Origin: a bacterium Ga0077546
GTDB taxonomy: Bacteria > Cyanobacteriota > Vampirovibrionia > Obscuribacterales > Obscuribacteraceae
Reading direction: 5' to 3'
Length of the DNA: 5,283 nucleotides
Assembly: GCA_001464165.1 (NCBI GenBank)
Contig: LNEX01000394.1
Span: 1-5,283 of the forward strand
The position numbers were made by a program, and so were the translations under genes. The notes under the pieces were generated by a model that was given only the letters and a program-made list of their open reading frames with translations, searched no databases and was not told the DNA's origin. The first letter of the stretch is position 1, and each line of letters starts with the position of its first letter. Shown here in pieces: positions 1 through 5,283 of this stretch.

Positions 1-301
1 TAGATAACGCAAAACCTCCAGCTATCTGGATGGTGGCACTTAAGGCACCATCAAACAGCTCTAAAGAACTAAGTGGAATAGCACCATTTCCTAAAAGAAC
101 ATTTTCAAGCTCAGCTCTCTGCAATACACCAAGAGCTGATTGATTAATGCAACAGCCGCAGACTTTAGGCCGAGGAAAATGAGCTTTATCGAGCAGCAAT
201 ACTTTCTTTCCCGCTCGGGCCAACTGCAAGGCTGTGAAGGCACCAGCCGGTCCAGCGCCTATAACAGTAGCATCCCATCTTTGCTGCACTAAACTATTCA
301 C
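1..301 (-). CDS. FAD-dependent oxidoreductase, geranylgeranyl-reductase-like (N-terminal part)
   Basis: Only the first ~100 residues are in the window; the gene runs off the left edge. Reading the minus strand gives a dinucleotide-binding N-terminus. A short beta strand (DATVIGAGPAG, about residues 10-20) carries the GxGxxG loop, followed by a helix and a second strand ending in acidic D38 (VLLLDK), which would bind the FAD ribose. The segment FPRPKVCGCCIN (about 42-53) resembles the motif that follows the Rossmann fold in geranylgeranyl reductases and related flavin monooxygenases or halogenases. The GTG at 301-299 overlaps the methyltransferase stop as GTGA, which suggests translational coupling. 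A second in-frame GTG at 289-287 is an alternative, and an in-frame TGA at 307-305 rules out starts further upstream. By family knowledge it would reduce or oxidise a lipid or polyketide substrate. Pairing with the methyltransferase suggests a type III polyketide tailoring role, which is inference. Confidence 0.85.
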   Translation of the reverse strand, partial: MNSLVQQRWDATVIGAGPAGAFTALQLARAGKKVLLLDKAHFPRPKVCGCCINQSALGVLQRAELENVLLGNGAIPLSSLELFDGALSATIQIAGGFALS

Positions 302-1050
302 GATTCACTGCTTGTTGCCTGCCTGTAAATTTCTACTGGACGCTCTGAATCTGCTGATTTTCGCTGCCAAACAAGCATTTGCCGGCAAGGAGGAAAAGAT
401 TTTACGGTAGCCGAATTGAGGTCGGCTCGAATGGCCATTTCTAGCAATTCAGAGGCTGTAAAAGATGCATTAACCGATACGGGTCCATCATAGTGCACAA
501 CAGTAGACCGACTTAAAATGCGAGTCGCCAACCAAACTGAGCAGTAAGAAATTTCGCTACGCACGAGGTCATTGACCAACATCTTCAAGCGCGCAGCTCG
601 GCTCATTTTCGTCAAAAGCATGACGACGTCATCGGGATCAAGATGATGAGTGAATAGTGAGGTCATAACAATGTCAAAGTCAGCTGGCAAATCATCTTTG
701 AAGACATCCAGAGTAATAAACTCCACGTCTGCTTGCCTTTGCAAGGCTATATTCTTTGCGTAAGAAACTGCGTCGGCGCTAATGTCACCGCCGACTATCT
801 CAACCTTCAGACCTAAACGCTTAGCCCTAAGATAAAGCGCGATGGGAATATCTCCACCGCCGCTTGCAATATCAAGAATTCGCAACGGTTGACTAGCTCG
901 GCGGGCCTCAAGTTCGATTTCAGACCAAATAGAGCCATGACTAAAACTAGCCGCGTTGAGTCGGGCCAGACCGCGCAAGGCCTGAGCATGAACCTGATAA
1001 TCAAGATTAGGGTCATCCATTAGCTCTGGCACACGCTTGCGTGCAATCAT
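298..1050 (-). CDS. Class I SAM-dependent methyltransferase, type III PKS-cluster type
   Basis: A 250-residue cytosolic methyltransferase (numbering below counts from the upstream ATG at 1056, giving 252). The N-terminal cap KRVPELMDDPNLD with ALRGLARLN (8-34) is typical of methyltransferases found beside bacterial type III polyketide synthases. The Rossmann core follows. Motif I is LDIASGGGD (61-69), the acidic end of strand 2 is GGDIS (89-93, D91), motif IV is SLFTHHL (133-139), and VNDLVRS (161-167) lies later in the core. A substrate-side segment around 182-207 (HYDGPVSVNASFT) completes the fold. Length is normal and the frame is intact. I prefer the ATG at 1050 to the in-frame ATG at 1056 because GAGG at 1061-1058 is 7 bases from the former and only 1 base from the latter. 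It leads an operon with the overlapping flavoprotein and is divergent from the exported-protein gene. Likely role is O- or C-methylation of a polyketide or quinone-like lipid. The family is certain; the substrate is inferred. Confidence 0.88.
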   Translation of the reverse strand: MIARKRVPELMDDPNLDYQVHAQALRGLARLNAASFSHGSIWSEIELEARRASQPLRILDIASGGGDIPIALYLRAKRLGLKVEIVGGDISADAVSYAKNIALQRQADVEFITLDVFKDDLPADFDIVMTSLFTHHLDPDDVVMLLTKMSRAARLKMLVNDLVRSEISYCSVWLATRILSRSTVVHYDGPVSVNASFTASELLEMAIRADLNSATVKSFPPCRQMLVWQRKSADSERPVEIYRQATSSES

Positions 1051-1057
1051 CGTCATG

Positions 1058-1061
1058 CCTC
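1058..1061 (-). promoter_or_regulatory. Shine-Dalgarno site of the methyltransferase gene
   Basis: The minus strand reads TTGAGGCATGACGATG here. GAGG is one base before the first ATG (1056), too close for initiation, and seven bases before the second ATG (1050), the usual distance. This favours the start at 1050. Confidence 0.6.
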
Positions 1062-1092
1062 AAATCTAGTATTTATTGGGAGATCATCTACA

Positions 1093-1121
1093 GTATGACC
1101 AAAAACAATCAAACAAGTTCC
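1093..1121 (-). promoter_or_regulatory. Possible ECF-sigma-like promoter of the methyltransferase operon
   Basis: On the minus strand GGAACTT (1121-1115) is followed after 16 bases by TCATAC (1098-1093). GGAACTT is the -35 element known for sigma-E-type ECF factors, and the spacing is right for one. The -10 is only loosely similar to known ones. A transcript would begin near 1087 and leave a leader of about 36 bases before the ATG at 1050. I found no convincing sigma-70-type pair for this operon in the 170-base spacer. The lineage's own ECF motifs are unknown to me, so this is a weak call. Confidence 0.25.
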
Positions 1122-1175
1122 AATTCTAGTTCCATCAATAGCTTTCGAGAGCGCGTCACTGGATGAAACGATCTC

Positions 1176-1202
1176 TTGACAGAGAAACCTTAGTATTATG
1201 AA
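1176..1202 (+). promoter_or_regulatory. Possible sigma-70-type promoter of the exported-protein gene
   Basis: A perfect TTGACA -35 hexamer (1176-1181) is followed after 15 bases by TATGAA (1197-1202), a 4 of 6 match to TATAAT. The spacer is about two bases shorter than ideal. TATTAT at 1194-1199 is a better hexamer but only 12 bases away. Initiation near 1209 would leave a short leader containing the ribosome binding site. Confidence 0.35.
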
Positions 1203-1214
1203 GCAGAGGCCGCT

Positions 1215-1218
1215 GGAG
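1215..1218 (+). promoter_or_regulatory. Shine-Dalgarno site of the exported-protein gene
   Basis: GGAG is 8 bases upstream of the ATG at 1227. This supports that start and therefore the full signal peptide. Confidence 0.7.
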
Positions 1219-1226
1219 AACAACCG

Positions 1227-2072
1227 ATGACAAAGGCACAACATTGGGTAGACCAGAAGAGTTCAGCCGCATTGCATTGGCTGTTGTTGATGCTCTCATT
1301 TGCCTTAACTCTTGCCTCTGACGCGCCGGCCTTAGCAAAAGCCGAATGGGTATTTGAAACCCTCCATAATGGCGCTGGATCCTACCGCTACTACGTCACA
1401 GATGATGCCATCAGGCTTGAAAATACTGGCAATGGCGGCATTACCGTGTCAGCGGCACCGACTTGGAAAATTTCATGCTACAGACCTAGTGACAAACTAG
1501 AATTCATAACAGATTTGAAAAATTTCGACAAATCCTTAATTTTGTCCATTCTGCCGCAACACAAGCCGTTCGCAGTTACTAAGTCAAAGTGGCTACAAGC
1601 AGAATCACTAAAAGGACTATCATGCAACAAAATACTCCTTTCCGATGGCTCAATCTACTGGACACCGAGAGAGATAAAGACCGCTCCTCAGATATCAGAA
1701 GTGGTGGCACGATATTTTAATTCTGCAAACATTCCCGCCTTTCCAGTTCAGACCTTACGAGCCGAAGCTAAACTGACCCCAGCAAAACAAAAAAAAGATG
1801 CCGATAGAAGAAAAAAATCTGCTGTTCCTTGGCTCAATTTCAAAACCATGGACAGAAATAACAGCGAACGACTCATGGTCAAACTGAAAGGCTGGAAAAA
1901 GGTACCCTACAAGGCATCCGATTTTGAATATCCCAAAGGATACAAGCGCACAAACGACCTCAAAGACGTAATTGTTTCGGCTGCCTACAGAAATGATCTC
2001 ATCGATATTGCCAAAGATTTCACAGCTGCCGATGCCGAAAAGAGCAAGAATAAAAAGCCCAGCGGCAAATAG
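1227..2072 (+). CDS. Exported protein of unknown function with signal peptide
   Basis: I do not recognise the family. The 281-residue protein begins with a Sec signal peptide. A polar N-region (1-18) is followed by a hydrophobic core LLLMLSFALTLA (19-30) and a cleavage region APALAKAE, with likely cleavage after A37 (A-L-A) or A39. No later membrane segment, lipobox or sorting anchor is visible, so the mature protein should be periplasmic or released. Residues 40-150 look beta-rich (FETLHNGAGSYRYYVTDDAIRLEN, then a PTWKISCY turn). This is loosely reminiscent of small secreted lipid-binding half-barrel domains, a similarity too weak to name. Two cysteines, C84 and C133, lie in the exported part and could form a disulfide. 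Residues 178-200 are a lysine-rich linker (KQKKDADRRKK) before a second small region (201-270) and a lysine-rich tail. A good GGAG site and possible promoter precede it. It stands alone between a divergent and a convergent neighbour. Confidence 0.8.
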   Translation: MTKAQHWVDQKSSAALHWLLLMLSFALTLASDAPALAKAEWVFETLHNGAGSYRYYVTDDAIRLENTGNGGITVSAAPTWKISCYRPSDKLEFITDLKNFDKSLILSILPQHKPFAVTKSKWLQAESLKGLSCNKILLSDGSIYWTPREIKTAPQISEVVARYFNSANIPAFPVQTLRAEAKLTPAKQKKDADRRKKSAVPWLNFKTMDRNNSERLMVKLKGWKKVPYKASDFEYPKGYKRTNDLKDVIVSAAYRNDLIDIAKDFTAADAEKSKNKKPSGK

Positions 2073-2120
2073 CTCCGACTTTTGCTTTCGCCTATTGCTC
2101 AAGGGCACAAATATAGCAAT

Positions 2121-2149
2121 TTGGCTGGCCACTTCAGCCAACTTTCTTT
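2121..2149 (+). terminator. Hairpin in the convergent spacer, possible intrinsic terminator
   Basis: A perfect 7-base stem, TTGGCTG (2121-2127) with CAGCCAA (2135-2141), encloses a 7-base loop and is followed by CTTTCTTT. A second complementary pair, AGGGCA (2102-2107) and TGCCCT (2149-2154), flanks it and could extend the structure. The T tract is interrupted and the stem is only moderately GC-rich, so termination may be weak. It lies 48 bases after the exported-protein stop and about 70 bases before the end of the convergent gene, where a terminator is expected. On the minus strand the hairpin is followed by ATTGCTATATTT, a poor tail. Confidence 0.5.
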
Positions 2150-2209
2150 GCCCTGCCAAAAATTTCACAGCCACAAGATCGGTCTGGCTTTCAGCGTGAT
2201 GAAAGGGCG

Positions 2210-2761
2210 CTAAGAATGAGTTTTAACCCTGCTATTCAAACGCGAAACACCATCTTGCTTGGTAATCTTTCCCGCACGGATGTCTGCTTGAACAACAAGG
2301 GCGAAGTCTAAAATATCTCTATCAATGACCACCGACTGAATCAGCACAGCACCAAGCGGCGTAATCGACTCTCTCACCTGCTCTAAGGCGGCGTCAAGCT
2401 GCTCGGGAGTGACAACCTCAGCGGCCAGAAGCAATTCGCCCAAACGAGCTGACGGATGAGTCTGCTGCGGGTGCCAGCCTAACTGGTCTAAAGCTTGGTC
2501 GAGCAAGAGGCGCTCGCGAGAGCAAGTAGCAATAGCAAGCAGCGCCAGCTCAAACTCAAGATTGCCATCTCGCACAAGAGACTGAGCCTCAACGGCGGCC
2601 TGTAAATCTTCCTTGGTAATGAAACCAGACATAATCAGGACTTTACCGATCATTTGGCCGGTATCTTGTGAGATCTCGATTGCTTCCTGCAAATCTTGCT
2701 TACGCAGTACACCAGCTCGCGTTAAAAGTTCACCAATTCGTACAGGTTTTGCTTCTGCCAT
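2210..2761 (-). CDS. Small tandem MshEN-like (GspE N-terminal-type) repeat protein
   Basis: A 183-residue soluble protein made of two copies of one module. Copy 1 (about 8-66) begins RIGELLTRAGVLRKQDLQEAI and continues to GKVLIMSGFITKEDLQAAV. Copy 2 (about 106-164) begins RLGELLLAAEVVTPEQLDAAL and continues to LGAVLIQSVVIDRDILDFAL. The pattern (L/I)GELL, then a helix, then G.VLI.S..I....L is that of the MshEN/T2SSE N-terminal domain, which in pilus and secretion ATPases binds c-di-GMP or partner proteins. Here no ATPase domain is attached. A linker with a GWHP turn (67-105) joins the copies. The ATG at 2761 is chosen because GGAG lies 8 bases upstream. An in-frame TTG at 2791 would add ten residues without a proper site. 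The promoter region is shared with the divergent photolyase. I associate such proteins with Obscuribacterales-like genomes, from memory. Function is unknown; ligand sensing or scaffolding is inference. Confidence 0.75.
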   Translation of the reverse strand: MAEAKPVRIGELLTRAGVLRKQDLQEAIEISQDTGQMIGKVLIMSGFITKEDLQAAVEAQSLVRDGNLEFELALLAIATCSRERLLLDQALDQLGWHPQQTHPSARLGELLLAAEVVTPEQLDAALEQVRESITPLGAVLIQSVVIDRDILDFALVVQADIRAGKITKQDGVSRLNSRVKTHS

Positions 2762-2769
2762 GTTTGGTA

Positions 2770-2773
2770 CTCC
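2770..2773 (-). promoter_or_regulatory. Shine-Dalgarno site of the MshEN-like gene
   Basis: The minus strand reads GGAGTACCAAACATG. GGAG is 8 bases before the ATG at 2761, which sets the start against the in-frame TTG at 2791. Confidence 0.7.
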
Positions 2774-2810
2774 ATAACATCTTTTTACCAACCATTTGGT
2801 TTTTGAATCT

Positions 2811-2825
2811 CATATTCACAATATG
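2811..2825. promoter_or_regulatory. Perfect 15-base dyad in the divergent promoter region, possible operator
   Basis: CATATT-CAC-AATATG is an exact inverted repeat with 6-base arms around a 3-base centre. It sits 49 bases from the MshEN-like start and 71 bases from the preferred photolyase start. A candidate photolyase -10, TAAAAT (2841-2846), lies 15 bases downstream. Overlapping the dyad, TTCACA (2815-2820) is a 5 of 6 match to a -35 but is 20 bases from that -10, too far for an ordinary promoter. Size and position suit a dimeric repressor or activator. AT-rich dyads also arise by chance. Confidence 0.4.
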
Positions 2826-2896
2826 TTCTCACTACAGAGTTAAAATCCCAGAATAAGTTCCGGATGTGCCCGCGTAACAACAGAAAGAGATTGAGA

Positions 2897-4492
2897 ATGA
2901 AGCAGGGTTCGGCGATTTTCTGGTTTCGTCAAGATTTACGACTAGCTGACAATCCTGGCTTGCTCGCTGCCTTGAATTGGGCTGCTGAGAACAATGGGGA
3001 GGTAATCCCTGTATATATCTGGGCTCCGGGCGAAGAAGGCATCTGGCCAGCAGGCGGGGCGACCAAAGTGTGGCTCCATCAATCACTCAAGGCCCTGGCT
3101 ACGGAATTAGAAAAGCTCGGCTCAAGACTGCGCATATGTGAAGCCGATCCAAAAGCTAGGGCCAAAAGTAGTCAGAAAGACAGCCAGAAAGAGAGCCACA
3201 AAGAAAGTGCAAGCGCTACTAACGACAAGACCCGACAATCTAGCTTGAGTATCCTCCAGGCTCTGGCCAAAGAACTCGGCGCAGGGGCAGTATTTTGGAA
3301 CCGCCGCTATGAGCCAAGCGCAATTGCACGAGACAAAGAAATCAAGTCAACTCTGAAAGCCAGTGGCCTTGTAGTTGAAACTTTTAATGGCGCTTTACTT
3401 TTAGAACCATGGCAAGTGGCCACAAAAGAGGGCAAACCTTACCAAGTATTTACTCCTTATTGGCGCACCTGCCTTAACCAGATACAAGTTGAACTTGAGC
3501 CACCCTTAGAAGCTCCAAAAAAATTGGCCCTGAAGAAATTACCGTCAACAAAAGTCGAGAAACTAAGTTTCGAGTGCAGCTTAGAAGAATTGCAGCTGCT
3601 TCCTGAGATTAAGTGGGAAAAAGGCATAACAGACTCCTGGATGCCCGGTGAGAAAGGGGCACTCAAGCAATTAGACAAATTCCTGCAAGACGGGCTTGAT
3701 GATTACTCTGAAATGCGCAATCGGCCAGACATAGAGGGAGTCTCGCGCATGTCACCGCATCTTCACTTTGGGGAAATCAGCCCGCGTAGCCTCTGGTTTA
3801 TCGTCAAAGAGAAAGCCGAACATTTCAAAAATGAGAAGAGCAAGGTGGCCGCCCTTTCTTACCTGCGCGAAGTAGGCTGGCGTGAGTTTTCACACCACTT
3901 GCTTTATTACTTCCCCCATACGCCGACAGAGCCTCTCAGAGGCGACTTTAAACTGTTCCCCTGGGAGCACAACCCCGAAGCACTAAAAGCATGGCAAAAA
4001 GGCCTAACTGGTTATCCCATTGTTGATGCTGGCATGCGCGAGCTCTGGCATACCGGTATTATGCACAACCGCGTGCGCATGATTGTTGCTTCCTTTTTGG
4101 TAAAGCACTTACGCCTGCCCTGGCTAGCTGGCGCTCAATGGTTTTGGGACACTTTAGTTGACGCAGATTTGGCGCAGAACACCATGGGCTGGCAGTGGTC
4201 TGCAGGCTGCGGCGCTGATGCTGCGCCCTATTTCCGCGTGTTCAACCCGATACTGCAAGGCGAGAAATTCGACACCGACGGTGCCTACGTGCGCAGGTGG
4301 GTGCCTGAACTGGCGAAAATGAAAAGCAAATATATTCACAAACCATGGGAAGCACCGCCACTAGAGCTAATTGCCGCCGGGGTGACTATGGGAGAAAATT
4401 ATCCTTTGCCAATTGTCGAGCATGGTGAAGCGCGCAACTTAGCGCTGGCTGCTTTTCAGAAGTTGAAGGAGAGTAGGGTGGCGGTGAAGTAG
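2897..4492 (+). CDS. phrB: Deoxyribodipyrimidine photolyase (class I CPD photolyase)
   Basis: A 531-residue flavoprotein that uses blue light to split cyclobutane pyrimidine dimers in DNA. The N-terminal antenna domain begins IFWFRQDLRLADNP (7-20). The FAD/helical domain includes MSPHLHFGEIS (285-295) and the C-terminal core 365-451. Aligned by eye to E. coli PhrB, the dimer-contact residues E325, W328, N391 and M395 match E274, W277, N341 and M345. The tryptophan electron path W356, W409 and W432 matches W306, W359 and W382. N428 matches N378 next to the flavin N5. All point to a working CPD enzyme rather than a cryptochrome. The MTHF contacts N108/E109 appear replaced by S141/A142, so the antenna chromophore is undecided. 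An extra lysine/serine-rich stretch (about 88-116) makes it longer than the usual 470-510. I start at the ATG at 2897 because the family begins there and GAGA lies 6 bases upstream; an in-frame ATG at 2864 would add a basic 11-residue tail. Confidence 0.95.
   Translation: MKQGSAIFWFRQDLRLADNPGLLAALNWAAENNGEVIPVYIWAPGEEGIWPAGGATKVWLHQSLKALATELEKLGSRLRICEADPKARAKSSQKDSQKESHKESASATNDKTRQSSLSILQALAKELGAGAVFWNRRYEPSAIARDKEIKSTLKASGLVVETFNGALLLEPWQVATKEGKPYQVFTPYWRTCLNQIQVELEPPLEAPKKLALKKLPSTKVEKLSFECSLEELQLLPEIKWEKGITDSWMPGEKGALKQLDKFLQDGLDDYSEMRNRPDIEGVSRMSPHLHFGEISPRSLWFIVKEKAEHFKNEKSKVAALSYLREVGWREFSHHLLYYFPHTPTEPLRGDFKLFPWEHNPEALKAWQKGLTGYPIVDAGMRELWHTGIMHNRVRMIVASFLVKHLRLPWLAGAQWFWDTLVDADLAQNTMGWQWSAGCGADAAPYFRVFNPILQGEKFDTDGAYVRRWVPELAKMKSKYIHKPWEAPPLELIAAGVTMGENYPLPIVEHGEARNLALAAFQKLKESRVAVK
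3170..3205 (+). repeat. 12-base tandem repeat, three copies, inside the photolyase gene
   Basis: Three in-frame 12-base units (AGTCAGAAAGAC, AGCCAGAAAGAG, AGCCACAAAGAA) encode SQKD, SQKE and SHKE at photolyase residues 92-103. A partial fourth unit follows. The stretch lies in a surface loop of the antenna domain, before the strand GAVFWNRRYEP, and keeps the reading frame. Confidence 0.8.
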
Positions 4493-4495
4493 CCC

Positions 4496-5278
4496 TCAAT
4501 AAATCAATTTCTCGAAATCGCAATAACGCAGAGCTTGTCCAGTAGCAACATCGTGCTTAAGCTTAGCACCCAGCACTAGCTGTGGTGCCGAAATGGCAGT
4601 GTAATAGTGCTGCTTTGCCGACAAATTAGCAACCTCGACATCTTCCGCCCTAAGCGTTTCGCCCTGCTTCAGGGGGCGTTTAGCCACCAACGTAGAGACC
4701 GGAGCATCGATGTATTGACAGTGAACAATATCGCCCTTGAGAGCCAGGCAACTCTCACTAACTGTGCGCCCCACTATTTGCCAAGGTGTACAACAGATGG
4801 AATCAATAAACTGCTCCTCGACAATATAGACAGGCTCAATATCTTTCAGCCCAATCTCTTGGCCACGCTTCACTCGATCGCGCCAGCGATAGACTAAAAT
4901 ACCAGGGCGTGGGTCTACATGCACAGCAGTAGGGCTAGCAGATTCAGCCGCCTCAATTTGCCGAACATCGTCCTTGTCAAAATTCTCAATGGTGAGAACT
5001 GCCCCTTCGTTAACAATGCCAACAATCTTCTTACCAAGTACAGCCGACCTAGCAACAATGGCATCAGGAGGTAGACTTTCAGGATCTACATCAAATTCTG
5101 CCAGATCACTTTCACTTAGCACACTAGGGGCGATGATACGACGCTCAACAAACACCACTCTTCCCTTATTGTGCAGCCCCTTCGCTCGCCAGGCAGCAAG
5201 CTTATTACGATAGACAAGATTGCCCATCTCACCAAAAGAAAACATAGTTATCGGCGCGAGAAATAAATAAGCCGACAT
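4496..5278 (-). CDS. Protein with three SAF-like modules
   Basis: A 260-residue protein that I can assign only by fold pattern. Three segments repeat the SAF/CpaB-type arrangement, in which a strand pair with a basic turn is followed by a G-x-x-L-x-x-x-D-(V/I/L) segment and then a G.(V/I/L) strand near the end. They are GRVVFVERRIIAPSVLSESDL (39-59, module to ~102), LVYRWRDRVKRGQEIGLKDI (128-147, module to ~191) and TLVAKRPLKQGETLRAEDV (196-214, module to ~255). The third is the clearest match. SAF domains occur in pilus assembly CpaB, flagellar FlgA, antifreeze-type proteins and sugar-acid enzymes; none of those is specifically indicated here. The N-terminus (SAYLFLAPITMFSF) is mildly hydrophobic but short, so export is unproven. 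The start is uncertain. The ATG at 5278 has only five upstream bases visible, the frame stays open to the edge, and the codon spanning it ends in TG. In-frame ATGs at 5245 and 5227 lack good ribosome sites. Its stop is 3 bases from the convergent photolyase stop. Confidence 0.65.
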   Translation of the reverse strand: MSAYLFLAPITMFSFGEMGNLVYRNKLAAWRAKGLHNKGRVVFVERRIIAPSVLSESDLAEFDVDPESLPPDAIVARSAVLGKKIVGIVNEGAVLTIENFDKDDVRQIEAAESASPTAVHVDPRPGILVYRWRDRVKRGQEIGLKDIEPVYIVEEQFIDSICCTPWQIVGRTVSESCLALKGDIVHCQYIDAPVSTLVAKRPLKQGETLRAEDVEVANLSAKQHYYTAISAPQLVLGAKLKHDVATGQALRYCDFEKLIY

Positions 5279-5283
5279 TGTCA

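Noticed and set aside
29..52. Inverted repeat GATGGTG / CACCATC with a 10-base gap.
   Set aside because: It lies within the coding sequence of the flavoprotein and has no T tail, so it is most likely chance.
1755..2174. Minus-strand 139-codon open frame opposite the exported-protein gene.
   Set aside because: It is antisense to a gene with a clear signal peptide and good ribosome site. Its translation is rich in Phe, Leu and Ile mirrored from lysine codons and shows no domain.
2864..2896. N-terminal extension of the photolyase from the ATG at 2864.
   Set aside because: It lacks an upstream ribosome site and adds a basic tail before the normal family N-terminus; the ATG at 2897 fits better. 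It cannot be fully excluded.
3457..3678. Minus-strand 73-codon open frame in the middle of the photolyase gene.
   Set aside because: It is a shadow of a highly conserved gene, with no motif or ribosome site.
4607..4897. Plus-strand 96-codon open frame inside the SAF-like gene.
   Set aside because: No ribosome binding site or recognisable motif, and it is fully covered by a better minus-strand gene.

Overview
The window holds six protein-coding genes and no RNA genes, mobile elements or CRISPR. Two genes touch an edge: a flavoprotein is cut at the left edge, and the right-hand gene may extend past the right edge. No gene here fixes the lineage. The small tandem-repeat protein at 2210-2761, beside a roughly balanced base composition and several family-less proteins, reminds me of non-photosynthetic cyanobacterial relatives (Vampirovibrionia/Melainabacteria, Obscuribacterales-like). 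That is recognition from memory, not something measured here. A planctomycete or similar environmental bacterium is not excluded.

Left block (1-1050, minus strand): a class I SAM-dependent methyltransferase is followed, with a 4-base GTGA overlap, by an FAD-dependent oxidoreductase of the geranylgeranyl-reductase-like group. This pair is the usual tailoring pair next to bacterial type III polyketide synthases, which make alkylresorcinol- or alkylquinone-type lipids. The synthase itself is not in the window and would be expected beyond the left edge.

Middle block (1051-2209): a 170-base divergent spacer separates the methyltransferase from a plus-strand gene for an exported protein of unknown function with a clear signal peptide. 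The exported-protein gene ends in a convergent spacer that contains a hairpin.

Right block (2210-5278): a minus-strand gene encodes a 183-residue protein made of two copies of an MshEN-like helical module. It is divergent from a class I CPD photolyase, and a perfect 15-base dyad lies in their shared promoter region. The photolyase keeps all the repair and electron-transfer residues I could align. It also carries a lysine/serine-rich insertion built from a 12-base tandem repeat. Its stop codon lies 3 bases from the stop of a convergent gene for a protein with three apparent SAF-like modules.

The genes do not form one obvious pathway. I see a possible lipid-polyketide tailoring operon, a DNA photorepair gene, and three envelope- or scaffold-type proteins of unknown role. 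No clearly new multi-gene system is visible. The most interesting items are the repeat-built proteins, the dyad between the divergent genes and the predicted missing polyketide synthase.
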